Source: Vitellaria paradoxa (taxonomy: Eukaryota; Streptophyta; Magnoliopsida; Ericales; Sapotaceae). From it: a stretch of DNA of 64,000 nt. The stretch covers positions 26,934,147-26,998,146 of the forward strand of contig CM034243.1 of assembly GCA_019916065.1 (NCBI GenBank), given 5' to 3'. Below the pieces are notes generated by a model. The model ran no database searches. It saw only the letters and a program-made list of their open reading frames with translations, and was not told where the DNA came from. Of this stretch, positions 36,206 through 46,500 are shown piece after piece (the stretch's first letter is position 1; every line of letters begins with the position of its first letter). The position numbers and the translations under genes are program-made.

Positions 36206-37032
36206 ATTAAAAAAAATTTCTTTTATAAATATCTTTTCAATTTTAACACTTTATTCATTTTTTTGCATCATATTAAAATGAATTATTTTATTTAAATATT
36301 TTATTAGACTAAAATTATTTGTAATAAATAATATATTATTATAATAATTTATTTTATTAAAATTAAAATAACAATTTATGATTATGTAGAAAATAATAAT
36401 TACATATTAAAATATTTATTTTTATTGAAATTATATCAATTATAAATAAAATAATAATTTATAATTAAAATATTTTATTTTATTAGATTATGCTTATGTT
36501 TTAATAAATAATAATTACATAGAAAAATAAATTATTTTAATAAAATTAAAAATAATGATAATTACATATTAAAATAATTTATTTATAAAATTAATATTAC
36601 TGTTATGATAATAGTTTATTATTAAAATAATTTATTTTATTTAATTAAAAATTTTTAATAAGTTACAATTACCTCTTAAAATTATTTATTTTATCAAAAT
36701 ATTTTTATTATACCGAATTAATTCTAATAAATAAAATATTAATTTATTATTAAATTGCGTTATTTATTAATATATTTTAATATAATTAATTGTTATTAAA
36801 AAATAATATATAATTTAGAATTAATTAGTTTAAATATTTTTTTGCTAAATATAGTTGATTTTATAAAAAAAAATTAATAAAATCAAACAAAATTATACTA
36901 CCAAACATGTTTCTATTTTTATTTTGGAGAAAAAAATGATGACTAAAAAAAATTAAAAACAAAAACTGTTGAAGATGAATGAAAAAAATCATAAATGTTA
37001 CAAACGAGTCTTAAATTTAACAAAAATTTTTT
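36206..37032. other. Extremely AT-rich block
   Basis: Between about 36230 and 36900 G and C are scarce, and AATAATTTATTTTATT-type phrases recur without a fixed period. No coding capacity is present. Confidence 0.7.
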
Positions 37033-37273
37033 ATGAAAATATTTGTCAAACTATCTATCATTTTTCTATTTCGTCCTCAAACTATCAAACTTACCTATTA
37101 TATTCTCGAACTATCCAATTTCGTTCCATTTAGTCTGATTCCGTCAAAGTTAACAGATAGAGTTAGTATTCGAATCAAATAGAACGGAATTGGATAATTC
37201 GAGAATGTAATAGGTGTGTTTGATAGTATGAGAATGAAATAGAAAAAGAAAGATAATTTAAGGAACATTTTCA
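37033..37273. mobile_element. Foldback MITE (family F, copy 3)
   Basis: The halves pair: ATGAAAATATTTGTCAAACT with the reverse complement of the right end, and CGAACTATCCAATTTCGTTC with GAACGGAATTGGATAATTCG. The hairpin centre is CGTCAAAGTTAACAG. It is the best-conserved copy of the family. Confidence 0.85.
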
Positions 37274-37469
37274 TAAAAAAAAAATTCTAGTGCAAAAATA
37301 ACAATACCTTTTCTATAATTGATTTCTTAATTTTCTCCTAAGTATTGTTACATAATAAAAAGAGTAAAGGAGAAATCGAAAACTTAATCAAATAGGTGCA
37401 TTCAAAGAGCATCTTTAAGTAACCTAAACCCTATTATATTCCTTTTTTTTTATAAAAAAAAAATTATGA

Positions 37470-37930
37470 AAAATTAATGATTAAAAAAATTTCTTTGGAT
37501 CTATATTTGATAAAAATTTTAACAAGTGTATGAAAAAATCAAGTGAACGTACTATTGATAGTTGCCTTAAAATAAACAAAGAGAAATTGATAGTATGGAA
37601 CAAAAATTAAAACATAAATAAGAAAAAAAATTAAGTGAACAATTATAGGAAAAATTAAGAGAAGAATTAAGTGAAAATAATTAATGGAAAATTAATGGCT
37701 GGGGATTCATTAGATCTACTTTTGATGCAAAATTTGAGCAGTATATGAAAGATTCCAGTGAACTTGCTCTTAATAGTTCCCTTAAAATAAAGAAAAAGAA
37801 ATTGACAATACGGAACAATTTGAACGTCAGCTCCAAGTGTTTCACATGAATGAAAAAAAAAATGAAAATAGAAATAAAAAAAAAAAATCGATGCTTCCAA
37901 GTGAGCAATTAAGTGAAAGCAAAATTTTCA
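37470..37930. repeat. Tandem duplication, about 210 bp period
   Basis: AAGTGAACGTACTATTGATAG near 37541 returns as CAGTGAACTTGCTCTTAATAG near 37757. Both are followed by TTSCCTTAAAATAAA and AGAAATTGA. A third diverged copy is at 35448-35600. Confidence 0.75.
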
Positions 37931-40267
37931 CAAGCGATAAATGTAATAAATCAAATTTTTTAAATTCATATTTTATATTATATTTTTAAGGATATATGTT
38001 GACGTGGAGATATTTGAAATGTGGTTGGTTGATTGGGGTAGGAGTAGGTTTAGTTTGACCAAGGGTGGGTTAGCATTTAACTATGATTAAGAATAATACT
38101 TCACCTTTAAAATTTTGTAAGTGTTGAAAAAAATAGTTAGAAACTCAACTTCCGATTACTTATTCTTTTGATTTTTTTATAAAATTTTTGTTTTTAGACT
38201 ATGGATGGGCAAAAATGTCAAATTAACAAAAAATTAAAAAATTAGCTATTAAAAATTTAATTTTTATTTCCCTTTCTGTAATAACCTGAATTTTTTTCCT
38301 TAATTAAATTATTTAAGTGTGGTAGTGATATTTATTATAGTAAAAATCTAGAAAATTGAGCATTTGAAAATTTTTGGAATGAGAAAAATTAGTTGAAAAA
38401 ATTTTCGGATTAAATTTCACCCTATGTGGGAGTTTAATGTAGAATTTCTAAAATTTTTATCCAAACACTTCTTAACCCAATTACTTATTTGGTTCAAACC
38501 AAGACCATTAACCCATGGGTCAACCCTTTTCTTTGACTCACCTCAACTCATTTCAACTCACTTTATCACTCAATGAATTAACTCATGAATAGTTACTCTA
38601 AATTATTTCCTAACAACTTCATTTCCATCTTCCATACTCTCTCACCATCTTTCAAAATTATTTGACTAATTGGACAAAGAGAAGACCCACATTGATGACC
38701 TTAAAGCATCTTTTTCAAATTATTTAGCAAACAAGATTTAAAGTATTTTGTTTGAAAGCTAGCATGATTTAAAGCATTTTGTTAATTTGTCAAAAAGTTA
38801 GCTTGATTCCCGGATCATGCCACCTCCATACATCTTCTCCAATGCTTTTCTTAAATGATATGGTTAGATAGTCAAAAAGTAAGCATGATTCTTAGATCAT
38901 GCTACCAATTGTATAGGCTTGATCTTACCTTAGTTGATTTTTTCTCCACTAATAATTTTCTCTACACTCCCTATAAATTGTGTGTCTTCAAAGAGAAGAA
39001 ATAAGAGAGAAATAATAATAAATTATTAATTAGTGAGGCTGAAGATTTGGTGTTGCTTGGAGGAAGAAGAAAGGCTTGGAATTTTTTAATTTGGGTGGTG
39101 TTCAAAACTAACTCATTTTTCCTTCTCAGACTTGGTCATTAATATCTTCATTGAGGTAGGATGATGAATCTCCTAAAATATATTTGATGCATCTTCTGGT
39201 TTGAAGTATGAAACTTGATTGTGATAAAAATAAATACCCATATATTGGGGGTAGGGAAGCCAAAATTTTGACTGAAGTAACTCAGTATGCTGACATCTCT
39301 CTATTAGTAACTTCTTATGTGCTTCTAACCCCTAAAACGGTGGAATTAGGCTTCGGCTAAAACATAAAAGTTGTAGTCCTTTCAGTTTTCTTTTCAACCC
39401 AAAAAGAATTGCATCAATCCGATTTGTGAGTCAAAAGTTATGCCCAAAATACTGAGCACGTGTAAAACTGTATTTTCTGAACAAACTGAATTCAAAGCTG
39501 TTTTTGTACCCTTAGACCTTAGAATTTTAAAAAGTGTAAAACATGAAAGTTGTAGGTCTTGAAGTCTAGTTTCTACAGATATAAAGTTTATAGATATTGG
39601 AGTCTTGCTCTATTTTATATGAATTTTCTTTCAAGCTGCTATTCTATTTAGCTTTAATTGATGCTTGTTTGGATTTGTTTAGAATATTATATTCAAAGAT
39701 TTATTTAAATTTCCAATTTCCTTCTGTTAGTTATTGTCATGTTAATAATTTCTATTGATATGAAATTATTTTAAACTATATATTATGTATTATTTGACAC
39801 TCTAATATTGATGATAATTGACTTAGATAATCAGTTCATCATGGATAGTTGGATGACTTATTCAAACTAAAATGCTAGTATTTGATAAAATGCCCAAAAG
39901 AAACAATGGACTTGTTCTTTTCTCATTTGGTCTTTCTTAAATGAATTTGATTTATTTTTGGCATTGTTTTGTCAACCTAGCAAGTTATATAATTATATTT
40001 TTATGATTAAGTGAATTTAATGAAACTCATTTAATACCTTCCTAAACATTGGAATAATTCTGTGGACATTTGTGGATATCTTGAAGCCAAAAACCTATGA
40101 TAAGGGTTTGGTTATAAATAAGATGATGATTGGAAATTTATTTAAATTATTTTTGAATAAAATAAAACTTATCAATTTTGCTAAAAATTAAATATAAGTC
40201 CAAGAGCTATTTATTATCTTTATATTCCATAAAATAATAAAATAAAAGGTAAAAGAAGCAAAAACTG

Positions 40268-40348
40268 AGATTTGCAGCCAATGAGGTTCGAACTTGCGAC
40301 TTTAAATCGCAATTAGGGTCGCCCACCCACTAAGCTACCAACCTCGGC
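40268..40348 (-). repeat. tRNA-like module (SINE-head type) in the solo LTR
   Basis: On the minus strand GTTGGTAGCTTAGTGGGTGG is A-box-like, and AAGTTCGAACCTC about 45 bases later is B-box-like. The cloverleaf is incomplete, so I do not call a tRNA gene. Confidence 0.5.
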
Positions 40349-41077
40349 CTAATTAATATACCATTAGAAATAATTTTATTATTATCAAATTTGGTACGGA
40401 AAACTTGTCAAAACAATTAACTAAAATACTAATTTGTATTCTAAATTTTTTTTTTTACTTGCTAATTGTTAATTTATATATAGTGCCTACCTTTGTGATA
40501 ATGACATTGATGACTATGTTAAATATTTGATTTATTGAGAATTACTATTAAAGTATGGATATAGATAAAGTGCTTAAAAATATACTGCATGTGACTAAAT
40601 AATCCCACTTTTGATTCATTACCCGGGAATATTGCCGGTTGTTATTCAAAATCTCTGATTTCCATACAAGGTACCCTGGGAATGTAAAAGGGTGAGAAGA
40701 AATTAAGGCACTCGGTACTAAAGCTATTTTTGGAAATGGGGTGATGGGTAGGTAGAAATGGCCTTTTAGATGAAGATGGGAACATGCATTTTATTTGGGA
40801 GATGCTCCCTTCTGACCTGGCCAGTCAGGTAGCCGGTCGCGACGGCTAGGTTTTTGGTAAGTGACACCGTTGGTATGCATTGGATGCTAAGCTCATAAAG
40901 TCACTGATTCCCAAGGCTGGGGGTAGAGGAGGATAGGAGTATGATTATCTTAGGAGGATTTAGATTAAACTCCTTTACAAAATTTTATTGTGACTAGCAA
41001 CCTCTCTTGTTATGTATGAATGACGTGTTGGAATTATTTAATTATATTTAATTCCTCTCGATTAATATTTTATAAAA

Positions 41078-41107
<30 letters not shown>

Positions 41108-41108
<1 letters not shown>

Positions 41109-41188
41109 AAATCTGTATCGCTACGGGGTTTGATCCCGAGACCTTGAAGATCTAAATCTGAGATTCCTACCACTGCGACACAGATTTC
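41108..41188 (-). repeat. tRNA-like hairpin module in the solo LTR
   Basis: The 14-bp arms GAAATCTGTATCGC (41108-41121) and GCGACACAGATTTC (41175-41188) pair at 13 of 14 positions. Between them, on the minus strand, lie an A-box-like TCGCAGTGGTAGGAA and a B-box-like GGGATCAAACCCC. The fold resembles a tRNA with an over-long acceptor stem. Confidence 0.55.
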
Positions 41189-42010
41189 ATTGTGGTACAC
41201 ACATCAATATTTAACTATTTTTTTCATGTATGTAAAATAGTAGTTACGGTGACGGTTTCATCGAACCGTTGTAAGTATAATTTACATTATTCAGTTGAGA
41301 TCTATTGAATTAATTATTGCATAAATAGTATGCCACCTAAACACATTCACTTAATACAGTGTAGTATTACAATCACTGCATATAGGCATCTAGGAGATTC
41401 TGATTACTGGGCTTTAGTAGCTCACCCCTTGTGGGAATATTTTTTTCAGGATATTAAACACAGGGATACAAAAGATGAGCTAGAAAGACATTAATTTCTC
41501 TTAAATATTCCATCAGAAGAGTTATCTATTTTTTTCTTCTTTCTTGCGCAGAGCTGGAGGACTTAAATTTTTGTCTGTAACAATTGTTAGATGATTGTAA
41601 TTATTAAGTATAGACCTAATTTACTTTTATTTGGTATGTAATGTTAATCGCGTGGTTGGGACACTTAGATAGCTCTGTAATATTTTTCTCCATCTTTATT
41701 TTGTGCCCTGTAGTTGAAATCCCATCAAATGGTTCAGTCCAATGACTTATAAATATTGTTTTGGATAAACAAGGGATTTTTAATATCTTAAATTTTTGCT
41801 GGTCAACCCAAATTTGGAGAAAAATTCTGAGATGTGACAGCGTGTTATTATCATCTTATTTTTATACCTAACAAATAAATTCCAAGTCACCCCTGGACAT
41901 TCGGTTATGAAAATTCGGGGCGTGACACTTTCTAAACAAAATATATATATATATATATATATAATTTTTTCGCAACTAGCTACTAACTTTTTTTGCTTCC
42001 TAAACTGAGC

Positions 42011-43240
42011 ATTACTTTCGATGAGAATTCTCATTTCTCATATTTTGGAATCAAAATAATGTACTTATGAGTTGGAATTAATTTCATATATGACCCAAAA
42101 TTTGAGATAATCTTACTATTTGAAATCCAATCCAAAGCATGAAATTTGGTGAGAAATTATTATCCCTTCTTGGTCATTTAAATAAGTAGACGAATATATT
42201 ATTATCTCTCATATTATCCTATTTACAATATGGTCAAATTTGATATTTTCTCAAATCAATTCAAATCTATTTAAGTTCCAAACATGATAATTTCAGTTTA
42301 GTTATTAAATTCAAATATGTATTTCAGGTACGAAATTTTATTTATCAAATCAATTTTACTTGATTCTTTATTTTAAAATCAAATCAAATCCAACAATAAA
42401 ATTTCTAAACTGGGAGATTAAGGAAATTTAGTTTTAAAAGTTTGTGTGTTTTTATTTTTATTTATTTATTTATTATTATTATTATTATTTTGCATTTCAA
42501 AGATTGAGTTCATGAACATGAAATATTTTCACGAAAAATTCAATTTCCAAATTTTTCTAATTATTTTACATACAACATGAAAATAAAATATTTTCAATAA
42601 AAATTTGTGTTTATGTAATTTTCCCTAATTATTTTCACTCTTTTAGAAATAATAAAAACTGTGAGATTTTATTTTATTTGGTGATAATTCTCACCAACTC
42701 TCATGTTTTGATTCAAAATGAGATATTTATAAGTTGAATTTGATTTCAGTTATTAGCGAAATTTTAAGATTTTTTTATCATTTGAAAGTCAATTCAAAAC
42801 GATAAAATTTAGTGAGAATTAATTTTTTTTCAATTATTTAAGTAAACAGATAAATTTATCATTATATATGCGTATATATATATATACATATATCATATTA
42901 ATCTTTATAACTAAAGTTAAATTTAATATTTTTCTTAAATCAATTTAATTCTACTTAAATTTTAATTATGATAATTTTAATTTAATTATTGAATTCAAAC
43001 TTGTATTCTAAATATAATTTTTTGATCAAATTAAATAAAATTAATTCAATTCAATTCAATTCTTCCTTTTAATTATTAAATTAAAATATGTGTTTTTAAA
43101 TATAAAATTTTATTAATAAAATCAATTCAACTCAGCTTTATATTTAAAATCAAATTAATTTCAAAATTGAAATATTTTCAAGCGATTATTTTGCACAGAA
43201 CAAAATTATTACGAATGTTATTTTTATTTTTTTCCCTCAG
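42011..43240. repeat. AT-rich region with a direct duplication of about 360 bp, 660 bp apart
   Basis: Unit 1 (about 42020-42380) contains TCTCATATTTTGGAATCAAAAT, CATTTAAATAAGTAGACGAA and TCAATTCAAATCTATTTAAG. Unit 2 (about 42683-43045) has the corresponding phrases in the same order (CTCATGTTTTGATTCAAAAT, ATTTAAGTAAACAGATAAAT, TTAATTCTACTTAAATTT). No coding signal is present. Confidence 0.75.
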
Positions 43241-43512
43241 TCAAACTCGTGCGGGGGGTGCTTTTCAGTTCTGCTGCGGCCAGATTTTTCGTCCGTCGAA
43301 GAGGCATCGCATCGGATCTGATCTGATCTGATCTGAAATTGGGTCATTTTAGTAGATCGCACTCATGAGTTACGGAAGATGATTAGAACAGTGATTGGGT
43401 TTGCGGTCGATTCGATTTAACTATTAGATTCCCTTTGCCTTTCTTCCCATTTCCAATCCATTTTTTTTTTATTTTAATTTCTGTACGAATCAAATGGCCC
43501 AAATCTGACACC
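43241..43512 (+). promoter_or_regulatory. Probable promoter/5' UTR of the DRAP1 gene
   Basis: The sequence turns GC-richer just before the gene (CGTCCGTCGAAGAGGCATCG). It carries an (ATCTG)4 run at 43316-43335 and a pyrimidine-rich leader up to the ATG at 43513. No TATA box could be chosen with confidence. Confidence 0.4.
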
Positions 43513-46500
43513 ATGAGGAAGAAGCTCGATACCCGTTTTCCCGCTGTAAGTTTCCCTCTTGTTCTTTCCTATAATTCTTACTTTTGTATTTTTATTTGTA
43601 TTCTATACGTACACTTTCGCACAAATACCTAACGTGCAATCGATGCAGACGTGATTTTGTAGTTTTTTTTCCCCCCATTAAGAAAATGGGTTTCCTATAA
43701 TGGGTTATGAGGAATCTGGATTATGCTCTTTATAGAGTGTGTGATTGCTGATTGCTTGCATAATTTTGATATTAGGGCTTTAATTTCTAAAATTTGAATT
43801 TACTTTTGTATGAATATGTATTTGATTTGGGTGGTAGACGGGAATTTGTCATCTTGTTCTGCTTTATTTTGAAATTCAGAAGGATTTTGATTGTTTTGGA
43901 ATTGCCCTTCTGGGAAAAAAAATAAAAAAATAAAGGTTGCTTGTTTTTCCATAGGAGGTCCAAAGACTATGTTGATTTTTTGTTGTATCATCTTTCAAAC
44001 TTCTTGTTTACTTTTGCGGGAAGAGCTAAGTTATCCTTGGAGTCTGTAGAGGTGATTTTGTTACTGGATTGCAAGTGATTGGGTGGCAATTTGATCCGGG
44101 TTGTGGTTAGGTTAACTTATTTGAGTTGAAGCTCCATGTATTATTACCGACCGTGTGCGCGGATTTTTCTCCATCTTGCAGTAGTGATTGATAACCATCC
44201 TCTAATCATGCTCCTTCCCCAATTTGTTTTATATCAGAAACAGCAACTACGACATATTTTTGTTTGGTGATCCTAGATGTCCAATTTTGTTCTGACCTGA
44301 GCTTGGCTGGATGTGATTATGGAGGCTAATTACGTTGGCCAGTCGATCAAGGGTCTAGCATCTATCGTATTATATATAGGAGGAGATAGTAGCTTTTAGT
44401 TGTACACTCTTGGAGCTTCTTCAGTTCCCTCTTTCCTGTGGGATCCCAGTTCATTTAATATGTCATTTAAAGAGCTGGGTTTATTCAATTTAACAGGATT
44501 TTGTGGTGCCTAGTATAATGAATCTGCACCAACTGAGTGTAGAATAGTGCATGTTCTTGTCTTAGGGCCACTGCTGTTTATTATCTAACATTAGCTCATA
44601 AAGTCTTTCCTTTGGACATTATATTGTAGGCCTCTGGTGTGTTTGAATTAAAGAAGCAAAAAATTATGTACCTTCTGCTTAGAAGCACTTATGCATCGTT
44701 TAGACCATGAACTAGGTCAAATAATGGAAAGTTTTTCCATCTAGGATATGTAGAATGTGGGATTTGATGTTGCTAACTAGCACTTCTTTTTCTGATTACA
44801 CCAGGAAGACAAAACCTCGATGCATCATTTAATTTGACCTGAGGCAGAATCCTGTTTGATAACGCTCTCTTTTAGCTCCAACTAACTGAAAGGATTTGTT
44901 CCTTGAAATATATAAGACCAACGACGTTGATATACAACTAGTGGGCTGAGGCAAGCAAACAAGGTTATCAAAGATAGTGTTTGACGGGAAAAAAAAAAAA
45001 AATGGGCCTGGTTAGCAATTGGTTGGACTTAGTTGTGGCAGCGAAAGAAGTGGCGTTTTATGGGGCAGTTACTATACATTGAACTGAATTGGAGAATGGT
45101 AAATTTGGAGTTGTTTTGACTTAATTTGGTTGGTTATAGGGTTGGGGAGAGAAGTTCATCTTAGCTACTAGATTTTAGTCATTTTATGGAATTATTAGGT
45201 GTAACTTCCAAGATTTTAGGAAAAGGAACAAAGAAAATTTTGAGTCCAGGAGAGTCAGCCCTATTAGTATATATTAGTGTAAATATAAAGTTAGTATAGG
45301 GGCATGTTAGTCTATTTAGTTTTACTTTATGAATATAAATACAAATTGTAGTGTCAACTCATTCTAAGAAAACTCTAGCATCATTTATTTAAGAAATCTT
45401 CTGAATTCTAAATTCTGCATGTATTATCACATTAATTAATGAGAATTTTGTAAGTTATCCATGCTATCTAATACAAAATTGGTCAGGCTCGGATTAAAAA
45501 GATAATGCAAGCTGACGAGGATGTTGGCAAGATTGCTATGGCAGTTCCTGTTCTAGTTTGTAAGTACTATTACTGTTTAGCCATTTTGCCTTCATAGATT
45601 TTTTGTTTCTCTCTTCCATCACTTACCCTTCTGGAATATTTATGCAGCCAAAGCGTTGGAATTATTTTTGCAAGACCTTTGTGATCGGACATATGATATA
45701 ACTCTTCAGAGAGGAGCAAAGACGATGAATTCGTTGCATTTGTAAGTCAAGCATTATAATTTCTCTCTCTCTCTATCTCTCGCTGCGCAGATGATGAGCT
45801 TTCAGTTAAACCAAACATTAGGTGTCCTGGGACTTAATTAGTTGGTGTACAGGTTTTAATTGTTATCCTACACAAACATAATGTTTGTGTTAAACTCAAA
45901 ATTATTTTAACTATTTGACTTGTACAATAGAAACTTTTATTGACAAAAAATGGTTGGTCTGTGACCCAGACAAGGTTGTATCTTATTGTTGACACTGCCA
46001 ATGATTGAATACTATTTCTCACCACAGATTTGTGATTTGTGGGTTTTCAAAAACTACTTTTATTTTATATTTTCTTAAACACACTCATTTAAAAAAAAAA
46101 AAAAAAGGAGATTATATACAGTCTTATATTGGCTGAAGTATTGGGAGGTGAGCTCAATGTTAGACTACTGTTCTAGAGTTGAGACAAAGGAGATGCTATA
46201 CAATAATTTACATTTGTATGTTTTTATGATCTTATATGCGTGTTTGTATGTATGCATGCATGTTGCTGCATATTTTGAGTATGTAAGTGTTCAACTTTAA
46301 ATTAGTGCGTTTGAAGAATCAAAGTTGGGTTTTGAGGTTTTGTGCTGCTATTGTGTGCTGCTTTGGTTTTGGTGAGGATGAAGGTGCTGGTGATTAAGAA
46401 GACACTTCTAAGGTCGTGTACAGGTGATGTGTCTATGTGGGACACTTGCGCATGTTAGACTAGGACACATATCTATATATGTCCTATTATTTTTCAATTA

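Larger units (their letters stand above)
38272..41932 (+). mobile_element. Solo LTR, 3651 bp, with perfect 5-bp target duplication
   Basis: The LTR runs from 38277 to 41927. It starts TGTAATAACCTGAATTTT and ends AAAATTCGGGGCGTGACA, so the ends form an imperfect 18-bp inverted pair. CTTTC is present at both 38272-38276 and 41928-41932. No primer site, polypurine tract or pol is present, so only one LTR remains after recombination. The inside has phrases that I associate with large non-coding plant gypsy-type LTRs (for example AAAGTTGTAGTCCTT at about 39368) and GCTTTAGTAGCTCACCCC at 41411. Two tRNA-like modules lie within it. The superfamily assignment is inference. Confidence 0.82.
38115..42010 (-). 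mobile_element. Tourist-like MITE (family A, copy 4) split by a solo LTR
   Basis: The two parts are about 38115-38276 and 41933-42010. The first contains GTCAAATTAAC (reverse of the family GTTAATTTGAC). The second gives, on the minus strand, GCTCAGTTTAGGAAGC and GTTAGTAGCTAGTTGCG, matching the start of the 25345 copy. The break lies exactly at the LTR target duplication. Confidence 0.65.

Noticed and set aside
37667..37908. Phe-rich minus-strand ORFs
   Set aside because: They translate oligo-A-rich tandem repeat sequence and have no motif.
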